Shown one piece after another: positions 34,870 through 46,569 of a DNA stretch of 64,000 nucleotides. Location of the stretch: assembly GCF_000276665.1 (NCBI RefSeq), contig NW_004955417.1, positions 21,220,345 to 21,284,344 on the forward strand. The letters are read 5' to 3'. How positions within the stretch are numbered: the stretch's first letter is position 1; every line of letters starts with the position of its first letter. The position numbers and the translations under genes were made by a program. The notes under the pieces were generated by a model that did not search any database, was not told the DNA's origin, and saw only the letters and a program-made list of their open reading frames with translations. The stretch is from Chinchilla lanigera. Taxonomy: Eukaryota > Chordata > Mammalia > Rodentia > Chinchillidae.

Positions 34870-35615
34870 AGAACATAATGCTGTGCGCTCCTGAATTTCC
34901 TACTGCTAAATTCTTGCATAAGATAGAAATAAATTTCAATTTACAGGGGCCATTTTTGTGGTCTCTGTAATTTATGACTGAACCTCAAAAAAATACATAT
35001 GATTCTCATTATAAAACTGAGAACACCTAAGTTTAAAGCCATATTCAATAAGATATATTGAATATGCTTTTTGTGTAAACTAATTGACAATCATTATCCC
35101 ATGTTTAACATCCATTGAACTGCCATAACATGACACTTTCTTTAAATATTTCTTTTCATTATTATAATTATTATACATACTGAGAAAAATGTAGAGATCA
35201 TTAAGAGAATCCAGCTGTATAACCTCAATAGGATATTAACCATATGAAATGATTTCCTAACATAAATCAAAAGATTTTATCATTTGAAGATAGACACTGT
35301 TTTGACTTACAACATTGTCCACTGATTTTGCATATTTTTGAAAAGCGTATATTTGGAATCATTCACTGTACTGTCTTGTTTTGGGCTGGTGGATAAGAGA
35401 CTTCTTTTACTTAAAATGAGGCTGAGGTTATTTGTATGGTATCGTATAACAATTGTTTGTTCATTCTATTCTTACAGTGTCCCCCAAATGTGAAGAAAAA
35501 TGCCATTCATTCAAAGACATTCAATTCACAGCTCCAATCTCAGAAAGATTTGTTCATTTTGGGGGTATAGCAAGGGTCAGCTTCCAGATCTAAGCATTTT
35601 AGCTAGCTGATCAGT
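34870..35615. other. Unassigned AT-rich sequence
   Basis: No gene or repeat call. Confidence 0.5.
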
Positions 35616-35619
35616 TTCA

Positions 35620-36815
35620 GAGAATTTTTAATTAAATACTTTAGTTTTAGGTTCACAGAAAAACTGCAAGAAAGGTATGGAAAATTCCCAGAGCCTCCTG
35701 CCCTTCTCACAGGTATAACCTTGACCTCACAACTTTGGCCACTAGAGTGTCACAATTTATGAAGCTTCATTGACATATCGTTATCACTCAAAGTCTATAA
35801 TTTATATGAGGGTTCATTCTTTGGGTTATGTATCCAATTCTATTTCAGACAAATACAAAATGATGTGTATCCACCAGTGTAGTATCCTACAGAATATTTC
35901 CATTGCTTTAAGAATCCTCTGTGTTCCAGGCATTCATGGTTTTCTTCTAATGACTCGTGTGGTGGTTAAATTCAAATGCATCCACTCCATTGGTTTCAGA
36001 GCCACCAGAGCATTTTGTAAGGCATACTGCTGGGCATGTCTGTGTGGCTCGTGAAAGCACGGTCTTGGGCTCCATCTCTCTGTCCTTTCTCCTCCCTCTT
36101 TAACACTGTTATTCTACTTTGTTTCCTGGCCACAGCTAACTAAGCAGCCTTGCTCCACCATGTCCTTTGGCCATGAACTTTATGCCTTGGAACCCCCTAA
36201 ACACGCATCGAGTCCTCTTAAACTGAGATTAATTAAACCTCTTCTTCTTTAATTTGTGCCTGTCAAGTGTTATGTTCCAGCTTTCCTGGAGAGCTGACTA
36301 AAGCACCTGGCAACCAGGAACTGTTCTTTTCACCGTCTCCGTAGCTTGCCTTTGGCAGAAGTCATAGATTTGGAACCACACAATATATAGCACATTCAGA
36401 CTAGCTCCTTGGATTTAGTAATAAGCATTTAAATTTCCTCCATGTCTTTTCTTGTCTTGATAGCTCATTTCTTTGTAGCTTTGAATAGTATCCCATTGTC
36501 TGAATGTACTCTTGTGTACATATACATCCATTCACCTGCCAAAGGACACCTTGGTTGCCTCTACAGTTTGGAAATCATGGATAAGGTTGCTATAAACATC
36601 TGCATGGAGGTTCTTGTGTGGACAGAAATTTTCAACTTACTTGGCTGAATACTGAGGAGCATGATCACCGGATCCTGTGATAAGGGTAGAGTTCAGCTTT
36701 GCAAGTCGTCACCGCACTGCCTTCCTAAATAGCTGTACCATTGGGCACCTCCACAAGCAGTGGATGATTGTTCCACAGTCTTATCAGTGGATGCTGGGTG
36801 TGACTGTCAGGGCCC
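35620..36815 (-). mobile_element. Ancient LINE-1 (L1M-type) 3' region
   Basis: A strong collinear series in reverse complement: 'gttttaggttcacagaaaaa' near 35643, 'cattgacatatcgttatcac' near 35769, 'tgtgtatccaccagtgtagt' near 35864, then after the insertion 'cacctggcaaccaggaactg' at 36304, 'tcctccatgtcttttcttgt' near 36437, 'gataaggttgctataaacat' near 36580 and 'agctgtaccattgggcacct' near 36731. The two halves join cleanly across 35939-36303. Confidence 0.88.
35939..36303 (+). mobile_element. LTR-like element inserted in L1M
   Basis: It interrupts the L1M exactly between its 'ctctgtgttccaggcattca' and 'cacctggcaaccagg' blocks. The right end, 'gagattaattaaacctcttc', then 'tgtgcctgtcaagtgttatg', then 'gagagctgactaaagc', matches a MaLR-type LTR 3' end in plus orientation. 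The 5' part is not aligned to a named family. Confidence 0.65.
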
Positions 36816-36849
36816 TTGGAGATTATACTCATCGGTAAATCCCAGATGA

Positions 36850-37430
36850 TGGCTGAAACTATAGCTCGGGGGAATGATTATAAAATTTACAGTGAAACAG
36901 GTTAATGATGAGTATCACTTGTCATGTGAAGATGAACTGTAGCAACAGGAGCCATGATTTGCTTCCCGATCTCCCAATTCCAAGTCTCCTGCTGGTAATA
37001 AAGAGCCATGAGAATCCTGGAAGAGCAGTTTCCTGAATTTACACAGGGAACTGAATTTAAGCAAAGCCATGAGTGAACTTAAGCAAGCAAAAAAAGAAAA
37101 AAGAAAAAGTTTATGCTGCTCAGCTCTTTCACTGCAAAGAATTACCTGGCCAGTCTTAGACAATTTATATTACACTTTCTGGTGGGTAGCTAGGGGCACG
37201 GCATCATGTTTTAAGTTTTAATTTTCTGATAACCAAGGAAAGAGAGAACATTTTACTCAATAGTTTTGACATTCTTTTAAATAAACTGCCTATTTAAACC
37301 TCTGTTCTTTTCCAAAAATGGATTTTCTATTTCCTTAAAGTTGATATGAAGGACTTACTTACACATTCCTCTTTCAAATTTTTTATGAAACATATTTTGA
37401 AATTGCCTTCTCCTAAATCAAGACTCTGTT
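36850..37430. other. Unassigned sequence
   Basis: No gene. The 82-codon minus frame at 36915-37163 has a serine-rich start and no domain. Confidence 0.5.
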
Positions 37431-37439
37431 AATCTCTTT

Positions 37440-38060
37440 ATGATAGCTTTTGGAGAGGAAGATCATAATTTTAACATATTCCAATTGTTCAACTTTCCTT
37501 ATTATAATTAATAGGCATTTTAAAATTTTATTCATATATGATCATGATACATAATGAATACATTTATCATGGGGTGTTGGTGCATATACATATTGGACCT
37601 CACTTGTGTATTTTGAATGTCTATTAAGAAATCCTGCATATTCCAAACTTATGAAGATATTCTTTGAGGGATTTATGAAAAGCGGTATTATTTTACATTT
37701 TATAGTTACATGTACAATACATCTGGAATTGATCTGTGAATGTTATGAAGTAGCATTTTTTCTTTTTCCATATGGAGAGTCACTTGGCCCAGCACCATTT
37801 AAGGAACACTTCAGCCTATCAACACTGCAGCACTTCATCACAGTCATTACAAATACAAATCTAAACATGGATCATTCTCTCATTTTTGATTGCTCAATCC
37901 TGTGACAGCACAGTCTGAATTTTGTAGAAGAATTCTAGTTTATCTGTTGGTATAAGTTCTCCAGCTTCTTCATTCCCCTTTTCATTCTTTTGAGTCCTAT
38001 GAATTTATGCATCAATTATATGAGTTTCCAAATTTGACTCAGAAAATTATACCTAATGAA
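37440..38060 (-). mobile_element. LINE-1 ORF2 fragment
   Basis: 'gcccagcaccatttaaggaa' near 37787 is the reverse complement of a well-conserved L1 ORF2 block. It is preceded by 'atatggagagtcacttg' and followed by 'ataagttctccagcttcttc'. An unidentified repeat segment, 'aatgaatacatttatcatgg', sits at about 37530-37600 within it. The 99-codon frame at 37606-37905 is L1-derived noise. Confidence 0.65.
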
Positions 38061-38598
38061 GTACTTATTTGAATTATAGTAAATGTATATTTTGTATAGT
38101 GATAGACAAGTACAAATAATGGGTCATGCAGCCTACTCACTTTGTTTTAGCTGCAAAAAAGAAAAAGAGATGTAAATTATTCCCAGTTGTACAAATACAG
38201 TATCCGGTTCAACTTTCTTCCTAAGAATTAGAGCACATGCCAATTTGCCTTTTTAAATAGACATCACAAGTCCGTCTCAATTAATATGTCTATCCAAATG
38301 AAAGTTACGTTCTTCCAAATCTAAATCTCATGTTTCCCATTTCAGTTATTCACACTACAGTTATACCATTAGCAAAAATAGTAACATAATCATGACCAAT
38401 CTCTCTTCTTCTCTACTTCTTGTTTCTCAAAAAACTGATCACCTAATAATTTCTCTCCTACTTTATTGCCAATAATTTATGTATACGTATATGCATCTGG
38501 ATATGTATATTTATGGTCATATCTAGACTTCCACATGTTGGTTTTGAAGACTGTATAGAATAGGAAATTCCTCACTGCAACAAAAACTGGAAACTTAG

Positions 38599-38635
38599 CC
38601 AAGAATATAGCTCAGTGGAACTGTGCCTGCCTAGC
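38599..38635 (+). mobile_element. 37-bp tailless half-ID insertion with 17-bp TSD
   Basis: The inserted segment matches only the 5' half of the ID element: 'agaatatagctcagtggaac', then 'tgtgcctgcctagc'. It is flanked by the 17-bp direct repeats AAAAACTGGAAACTTAG (38582-38598) and AAAAACTGAAAACTTAG (38636-38652), one mismatch apart. The B box and independent A-rich tail are absent. It looks like retroposition of a 3'-truncated RNA. Confidence 0.82.
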
Positions 38636-38652
38636 AAAAACTGAAAACTTAG

Positions 38653-41335
38653 ATTTTGATATTTAAATGTAGTGTAATGTAATAATATATGACACATAGC
38701 TAAGTGCAAAGGCACGAATGATAAATTCTTAAATATAAGAACTGATAAGTAAATTTTTTAAGATAAATTTTAAATTTGCTGGAGTTGAGTAACAGGATTA
38801 GCAAATTTGACACAGGCAAAGTGTTCAGAAATTTAAGCTTCTTAGAGATATAGAAGTTGGTGGCTCAGGGCTGTGTGAAGTAGGAAAATACAATTGAATC
38901 CTGATAGTAAAGAGAATAGCATAAAGTAATTTCCTGTTCAAGAAATAGGAATTTAAAGTGCTAACTCCCTGTACTACCAAGAATTTTGTTGCTTATTAAG
39001 ATCTGTTGTAGAAAGCATCACCTATAATTACTTGGTGTGTCAAATTTGAATTATTCACAGACATAGGCATAAAAGGCATAATAGGCAAGACAGTGAGGAG
39101 AAACAACCAAGGCCACTTATTGTTAATACCTCAATAAAGACAAACACAAATCCATTGAGAGGTACTTACAACACAGACATTTAGGAGCACTTCAAATCAC
39201 CTCAGCCTGCAGACTCACACATTCCAAATAATAAAGAAAAGGAAAAAAGTGGAGAAATTAAGAATAGAAATGTATATGCCAGATGTAAGACACATCTGAA
39301 ATTTTAGAAGCGCTATGTTTACTGTACTAAAAAATTTATGAAAGGAATGAATTAGATAACAAGAAAACTGAAGGTACAATAAATCCTTATGTAATACAAT
39401 GACATTCTGGAATTAAAAAGTGCATTCATTACAGTCAATGTTCTCAGTGGGTAGGTTAAAGAGTAGACATGAAAGAAGAAAGATATTTTGTTGAGTGCAG
39501 AATTTACTGAAGGAAATAAGCAAAAAGAAATAAAGAGATAGAGGCTTTTAAGAAGGGAAAAAGATTCCAAAAGCAAATTAGAAAATGAATGGGAGGAAAA
39601 CAATATTCTAAGTAGTGATGGTTGAACATTATTCACAATTAATGAAATATGCTTAAATTTTGAACAAGTACATGTGACAAAAATAGGGTAAAGTTTTGAA
39701 ATCCATCTGCACACAGGCACTTACAACTGTACCACAGTACAAAAAGTGCAGATCAAAAAGTGCACAAGGAAGCCTTAAAATTACCAAAAGTTTAAAAATT
39801 GATCACTGAGGGTATAATAAATCCATATACAGTGGATTTCTGATGAAGAATATCACACCAAAGAGCACAGTTGTATTCTCATGATTGTGCTATATCTTTA
39901 CAGTGTTTCTTCTTCTTAAAAACTTCTCGACCACTCAGGCATTGTTCATGAACCCTAACCTCAGTACTCCAAATTCTACAGTTTCATGCTGTGACAGAAC
40001 AATGTATTGCTTCCTTACCATTTCTAGTACTTCAGAAAGAGGTATCATCACCATTCACCCAAGTGCCTCACGTAATCACCAGAATATAACAGATGCTCAA
40101 AATCTTTATGATTAAATGAGTATGTGTTTCAGCAAAGCACATGCTACAATTAAAACTTACCTTCCCTGATTCCTTAGGGGTGAATTTATAATCTCATAAA
40201 ATCGGGGTATTAATTTTGATTAGCCAGTGGAAATGTACAAATCAAAAAGTATTACTGAAGCTTTACTTTAATTCTGAAGTCAATATCTAGAGAGATTCGT
40301 ATGTTTAAAAATTAGTACAGAAACTGTAAGATTCAATTTATTTCTTCACATGAAATTTCAACTCAAATATAACGGTCTTTCCTGCCTATTCTGTCAGTCT
40401 CCAAATAAATAAAATTGTATCATACAAGCTAAGTGCTATAACTGTCCATGGTTCCTTTACGAGGAAAACTTGTTCTTTCATTCACCATTTCTGCTATGTT
40501 CCTTTAACAAAACGTGGCATGCCGTTCCTGGTACCACATGATGGATGGAAGATGACGTAGCTCCATGAGAAGTATAACTCTAGTTAAAATCCTAATAATG
40601 TTCATACATAATATCTATAGATTCATATACTTGAATAGTGCAAGTTAACATTCCTAGATAACACAGGCAAAGCAGAAATCTATACTAAATAATACACACA
40701 GAATCAACACCACCACTACTGTTAACTGTTAATCGTATATTTGACGAAAATAACAAACAGCTTTAATTATTATGGGAACATCTTTGCTCAAATATTTTTA
40801 TCCCTTTATATACCTTAAGGAACCTCTGGGAGGGGATCTACATCAAGTAAAGAAAAATAATAATAATAATGATAATAATAATAATAATAATAATACCCAG
40901 GACACACTGTTTTCTTCTTTGGGGCAGAACTCCAGGGCTTGAGTTTAGTTATGTCAGTGAAGAGAAGTAGCCTCATCTGATTCTCATAAAGTAATGCATA
41001 ACAGGAGCTGTTGAAGGATTAGACGTATTGGATCCATTTAACCTAGAATTGTGGTGTGGGAAGTAATTCTGTGGTCTCAGCCAGGGACCCATTGATGTCC
41101 TCAGGCTCCCTTAGCGGTGAGGAGTTTGAGAGAGTTCCGAAAGTGGTGAGGAAATGTTTACCCCATTTTCACATCGAGATCTGCAAGCCACTGTGCCAAA
41201 ACCTTCTCCTGTCTAAAAATTGCTCCACACATTTTCTTTTAAAAATACGACCTCAATGATATTGTACTCGTAAGTATAAGTTTATCTAACTTAAACTCAT
41301 TCCATTTTTCCTCCCTCCTCCTTGCAAGCTTCCTC
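38653..41335. other. Unassigned AT-rich sequence
   Basis: No gene supported. The 122-codon minus frame at 39352-39720 is hydrophobic and serine-rich with no motif or adjacent splice signals that I trust. It includes an (AAT)n tract at 40857-40895. Confidence 0.5.
40857..40895. repeat. (AAT)n microsatellite
   Basis: Thirteen units with one GAT interruption near 40871. Confidence 0.95.
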
Positions 41336-41339
41336 GGGC

Positions 41340-42030
41340 TCATGATCCAATTCCAATTCCTCCGTTTCTTTCACAACTCACATCAAAATTTTGAGCACAT
41401 CCTGTCAGCCTCAGAGTGAAAATATCTTCAGAATCAAACCACTCCTGCTCATTCCCATACCTGATGTCAGATCTAACCATGATCTGGTCTACATCCTTTC
41501 AGTAGCTTCTGTATTAAGCTCCCATTTCACTCTTCTTCCTTACAATCTCTCAACATGGCAGATGAAATAATTCCTTTCATATAAATATTCTGATCAGGTC
41601 TCTCCCAAAGCTGCCTATTTCATTCAGGATAAAGACCAAAATCTTAAAATGGCCCATCACACTCCCCAAGAAGCAAACCTCCATGACCACCATGCCCTCA
41701 TCCCTTACTACTCTCTTCCTTGCTTGATTTCATGGTAAACCCCAATCCTTTCTTCACTCCTTAGAGCCTTCAGTATTTCTCTTCCCTTTCTTCCTTATTT
41801 CTTCCTTTCTACCTGCCCCCTTCCTTTCTTCCCACCTTCCTTCCTTCTTTCCTGTCTCTCTTCACCATTCCCCTGATTGGATTATTGCTTTTGATATTAA
41901 ATGACCACTTTTGTAACTGGAATGTAAGGCTTAAGGGCGAGGAGTTTTGCTCCTTTGATCACTGTTGCCCTCAAGCTACGATGACGCGGAGATGGTAAGT
42001 AAATTTTAATGAAAGGAATGGGCTAATCAT
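41340..42030 (+). mobile_element. LINE-2, ORF2 3' part through 3' end
   Basis: Landmarks in L2 order: 'cagaatcaaaccactcctgc' near 41431, 'gtagcttctgtattaagctc' near 41502, 'caggataaagaccaaaatct' near 41625, 'aaatggcccatcacactccc' near 41647, and the 3' UTR block 'gtaactggaatgtaaggctt', then 'ttttgctcctttgatcactg' near 41946-41965. The 3' end is 'taatgaaaggaatgggct'. It is a second plus-strand L2 besides 5700-7235. Confidence 0.8.
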
Positions 42031-42034
42031 TTCA

Positions 42035-43780
42035 TTCATTCTTTCTCTGTTTGCACTGCTTTCCTCCCAACGGTGAAAGCCAGCACAGGGTAATCACTTC
42101 CTGACCTCCTCCTCCTCTCTCTATGGCAGTGAGTTGCAAGTGCCGCACTGTATTTTCGTCGCCACTTGTCACTGCCTGTACCTGATTTCTTAAACAATAG
42201 AATTTGGGGGAAGATGACAAGGGGGATCCATCTGGTACCTGATCACAGAATATAATGACTAGGAGGCCAGAAGCATCTGAATTCATTTCTCTCTGGCTTT
42301 TGAATACTAGCAAAACTGTGTTCTCAGAGTATCATTTCCCTTATTTGTAAAATAAAAGTGTGATGATGAATGAAGTTCTCTCAGGCCACACATTCTACCA
42401 TCTGTTATTTTAAGCACCCATTTGTATGGTGATCGTGCACCCCAAAATATGATACTTCTTGTCAACCTTCCCCTTATATTCTATTTCTCTGAGGTATACT
42501 TAGTAAAAAGACATTCGCTTATTCCTAGCAGTTGGACCTCTGGATATAAACTCTGAAACACCATGAAATTTCAGTTTGAAAGACAATTTGTCAGATATTA
42601 TTAGAGGTTAGTGGTAGATTTTGTTTCTAAATTGGGAAATTTTTTGCAAAAAATTATTTGCTCAATGAAGGAGAAAATTGCAGTGATTTTATTTACCTTT
42701 CATCAGCACATGAGATTTGAGCAAAAGCGCTAATGAATTGAGTGCATATAATAATTGCTTATAGGACATGACTTTGATATTATGTGCAAAAGTTTGTTGA
42801 AAGTTCTGGAAAGATAAGCATAGAGTATTAAATATATTTTCCTAGGTGTCCCTCAGGCTTTGAAATTATAATGATACTGGAGAATTTCAAATGAATTTTC
42901 TAAAACCCATCTGCTTAGATTGTAATAGTTGTAAATCAATTTAGATAAATTGTAAAAATATACAGAAAAAAGAACCTGAGAATTAAACTATAGTAATACT
43001 GTATAAGTGATTTTCTCTATATTATTAGGAATCAAAGTTAATTTTATAGAAATATTTTGAAACTAAAGAAATGTCACATTAGCCAGCTATTGAATAGAAA
43101 GTCTCGTAGTCTTCTGAGCACCTATTCAATCTTATTTAAAAGATTTAACAATATTATATTTTTATTATAGCATAGTTTTATTGAACTCATAATATGATAG
43201 GAGAATGGAAATCTAAAATATGTAAAAACAGTCCTTTGAAACCTTTTAAAGAGATCAAAATTAGTAGGCAAACAAATTCTAGATGACTTAGAGGTACAGA
43301 TAAATTATATTAATTTTTGACAAAATGGAAAGATCTGTGAGTAATATATCAAGAAAATGTGAAAAATATTAATTTTCACATAGGTACCATGGATTAAAAG
43401 TTTATATTTATAACAGACTTTTTAGGACATGAGTTCCCAAAGTAGACAAGGAGGACAAAAAAAAGAATTTAGTGAAAATTGTGCAGCTTCAGCAAGGGCA
43501 GAAATTTTAAACTGCTTAGTGTATCTGTCAAATTGGATAAGGGAATTAAATATATCTAAATAGAAGTAGCATTGAGAAAAAACAAGTAGACTTCCATTGT
43601 GCATCACGTGCTGCTTATACCTGGTCATATTTGTGTGGGCTGCATGTTTTAATCAATCCTGATTTACTTCCAGCTGTCCAAGGGCTCTCCCTGGTGGCGC
43701 TCTCTGCTAATGACTGGACACTACCTTCTGTTAGTAACCAGAAGTAGATCGTGTGTCAGTACTCCAGCCCTTCCATCTTT
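42035..43780. other. Unassigned sequence
   Basis: No gene, RNA or repeat that I can support; frames are below 95 codons. Confidence 0.5.
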
Positions 43781-43959
43781 GCTTAAATAATCCTAAATAT
43801 GGTGGACTGACAACTGGTGGTCAACTTGTACCATCCAGCTGAACTGAACCAGCGTGGTTCTGGGCATGGAAGGCCCACGTGAGGTTTGTTGACAACATAA
43901 GAAGGTGAACTGGAGAGGAAGAGAGGTGCTGTTGGTTCTCCTGGAGGAGTTTGTCATGT

Positions 43960-44451
43960 TGGCTTTCCTGATATGAGCTCTGCTGTTCCCATCGCTGGGG
44001 AAGCTTGGGACTTCACTGTCACTGAGGATGGCTATGGTTCTTTCTGGGGAGCTCTGGTCCTTACCTTGAGCATGGCTTCCTGGCTCCAGTGCAGATCCCT
44101 CAGCCTGCTGGAGCAGATCTTCCATCCCACTGGTGCAGACTTTCTGGCTTCCACCACTGACCTTTGGGGCTCCTTTGATATAGACTTGCATGAGACATTG
44201 TCATGGCCTCTAGATCTCTAGATGGACTCATGGAGGGCATTACCATGGGCTCTAGTTCTTCAGCTGGACTCATGTAGGACTTTGCCATGGGATCCACACC
44301 CTCCACTGGATCCTTTGGGTTTCTGTCTTGAGGACAGATATTCTGCACGCTTCTGTATTTGACTCTTTGGGTGAATATTATAAAAATAGTCTTATAAATT
44401 ATGTGTTCTGTATTAAATTATTTCTCCTGCAAACCCTGACTACAACACTAA
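43960..44451 (+). mobile_element. LTR-like repeat with internal 42-bp degenerate repeats
   Basis: The right end, 'ttctgtattaaattatttct' then 'cctgcaaaccctgactacaa', matches the 3' end of the element also seen in reverse at 57130-57606. Inside, from about 44184 to 44309, three 42-bp units share 'ggactcatg' and 'catggg' blocks. In the reverse frame they give 14-residue periodic repeats of the type 'EELEPMVMPSMSP'. Weaker units extend to about 44058. Left boundary uncertain. Frames of 82-132 codons here are by-products. Confidence 0.6.
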
Positions 44452-44874
44452 GACACAGGCTTCACTCTAATTCCTTGAATTCTGCAGGACAAGGCTCCTA
44501 TTACAACATGGTAATAGGTCTTAGAAGGTTTTTTATTAGCCACCTTTGTCCTCCCTCTTTTTCTTCCTTCCTGTAGGTGTAGCATGGGATTAAGCCTATC
44601 TAAACTAAACCCACTTCAATGTCACATGTTCTGCTGTTTAATAAGACAAATGAATTCCATTGATATACAATGTTATCTCCAAGCAAATGAAATCTTTTTA
44701 TTTCCTGTAATATTTGGTACCAAAATCTTGCTTTCTCTTCTCCAGTACTCATCAGACAAAGTACATTTGACAAATAACATAAATGTATAATTTTATGTAA
44801 TGTAGGAGCTGAATATTTTAGTGTTAGAGCCTAAGAAATTTGGTCTTCATTCCAATATCTGTTATTGTTTCTTC

Positions 44875-45050
44875 CTTCAAAACAGGCTGCATAAAATCAA
44901 AGACTTGGGGCTTAAATCAATTTGTGGTCTATTTCTGCCACTTTCTATGTAATTTGAGGCAATGGTTAACATCTTATATCTTGTTTTCTAATATAATAGT
45001 TATTAAAGAGAAACGATGCTTTTCACATAGCCTCTAATGTTCACAAGAAT
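44875..45050 (+). mobile_element. MIR SINE, degraded
   Basis: 'tggtctatttctgccacttt' then 'gtaatttgaggcaatg', with 'atataatagttattaaagag' further on, follows MIR core order. Confidence 0.5.
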
Positions 45051-45238
45051 CTTCATTACCTTTTATCCTTGTTACATTTTATTCTATTCTTAAACTAGGT
45101 GTTAACATATTAAATATGCACAAAAATATAATCCAAGATTTTTGCTTTGATATCAAGTGTATATTTAACTCTCATTATTTATTTCCTGTTGCCTATTAAG
45201 AATGAAATAATTAAAATAAAATATTTATAATTTAGGGA
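45051..45238. other. Unassigned AT-rich sequence
   Basis: Short spacer between two MIR-like SINEs; nothing else seen. Confidence 0.5.
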
Positions 45239-45239
45239 G

Positions 45240-45435
45240 GTTTATTATACCTGTGCTAGACTCTGTGTTAAGTGATATTTAAGTGTTTTCTCACTTAGTA
45301 TTTTACTTCATAATTCTTACAAGGAAATGCTGTTTTGCCAGGGTTGCCTAGAAGTAAAGGATTTTCTGTGACATTTCAGAATTAAAAAGAGCAAAATCCT
45401 AGGTCAACCAGAATGATTCTCCCAGTACTAATGAT
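45240..45435 (-). mobile_element. MIR SINE, reverse orientation
   Basis: 'tgtgctagactctgtgttaa' then 'tgatatttaagtg', 'tttacttcataattcttaca' and 'aggtcaaccagaatgattct' follow the reverse complement of MIR. Confidence 0.65.
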
Positions 45436-45983
45436 TCTAATTAACTCTAGTTGATCTAATTGACATAAATCTTGTAAGTGTATATTTTGGGCTTGAATTT
45501 TCATATACTATTTTTTAAAACTTCGACTTGCCCCTTTAGATTAGATACATCTTTATTCTGAGAAATACTTTCATGATATATTGGCGTGAAACTAAGGAAG
45601 GAGATGAAGCTACCTGAAAACTGTATTCTCAAAGCATCTGCTCTTACTCATCTCTCAGAGTTTATTTAAGATCTGCAAGAACACATTTGCTATTACAATA
45701 AATGAATGATTGGAATTAATGCTACATAATGAGAATTTCTCCCAATTTTAGCATGACTCTTGAATGTCCTATAATTTACCCATGTAGTTGATCATTGAAT
45801 CCTACTTAAATATATTCTAAATTTTTAATATAGTTAACCAAAGTATTATAAATAAAAGACACAAGATGTGTAAATAATGGTTGAAAAAACATTTCATTTT
45901 TATTATTATATTATCTATTCAAAATTAGGACAAGATTAGAATATATATTATGAACTCTGGTTATTGAAATGCTCATTACTTTA
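45436..45983. other. Unassigned AT-rich sequence
   Basis: Nothing recognised. Confidence 0.5.
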
Positions 45984-45997
45984 AATATTGCTTTATT

Positions 45998-46118
45998 TCC
46001 TTAGGTTTTTTTTTGTTTTTTTTTTTTTTTTCTTTTCTTTTCGGTACCAGGAATTGAACTCATGACCTTGCACTTGCCAGGCAGATGCTGTGCCGCTGAG
46101 CTAAATCCCCAAGCCCTG
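45998..46118 (-). mobile_element. ID-type SINE, minus strand
   Basis: Poly(T) at about 46006-46031 is the tail. 'cggtaccaggaattgaactc' is the reverse B box. 'cacttgccaggcagatgctg' and 'gctgagctaaatccccaagc' complete the 5' half. A perfect 14-bp duplication, AATATTGCTTTATT, is at 45984-45997 and 46119-46132. Confidence 0.95.
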
Positions 46119-46132
46119 AATATTGCTTTATT

Positions 46133-46565
46133 AATTTGGGTTACCTACTTAGTCTTCTGAAAACCTAACTATGGCTTCTTTCTACTTTTTTTTCCAACTC
46201 ATCTCTTTTTTAAATTTTTCTCAATTGAAAACATACTTTATACTTTTTGGATTTCACTTTAAGTTTCAGAATCTGAATATATTTTCTCAGGTGGTGGAAA
46301 TTCAGAATAGGAGATTGATTTATAGTACCACTTGTATGCTCTGCCATAGTGTGCAGAATAATGTTGATATCAACCTTAAATTTAATTTAAAACTTAAATT
46401 GACCACATGAAACCACATGCAAAGTTAAGGCCAAAGAAGTTTGAAGAAGAAATTGTTGCTTTAAAAAAAAAAAGCAAGTACTTTGTACAGGCAAAAGAAT
46501 AAAAACGACTTTACAATATCTCAGAAATCAGCTCTGCCCCACCTATCAAAAGATTAAGAGTATAA
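46133..46565. other. Unassigned sequence
   Basis: No call; 79-codon frame at 46171-46410 is phenylalanine-rich from AT-rich DNA. Confidence 0.5.
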
Positions 46566-46569
46566 AAGT

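Noticed and set aside
39352..39720. A 122-codon minus frame, serine- and phenylalanine-rich.
   Set aside because: Its composition is that of AT-rich random sequence, and there is no motif, signal of splicing or neighbouring exon.
43793..44348. Minus-strand frames with 14-residue periodic repeats, resembling a repetitive structural protein.
   Set aside because: The plus-strand 3' end is that of an LTR-like repeat also found at 57130 and 62397. The periodicity is explained by a 42-bp internal minisatellite.
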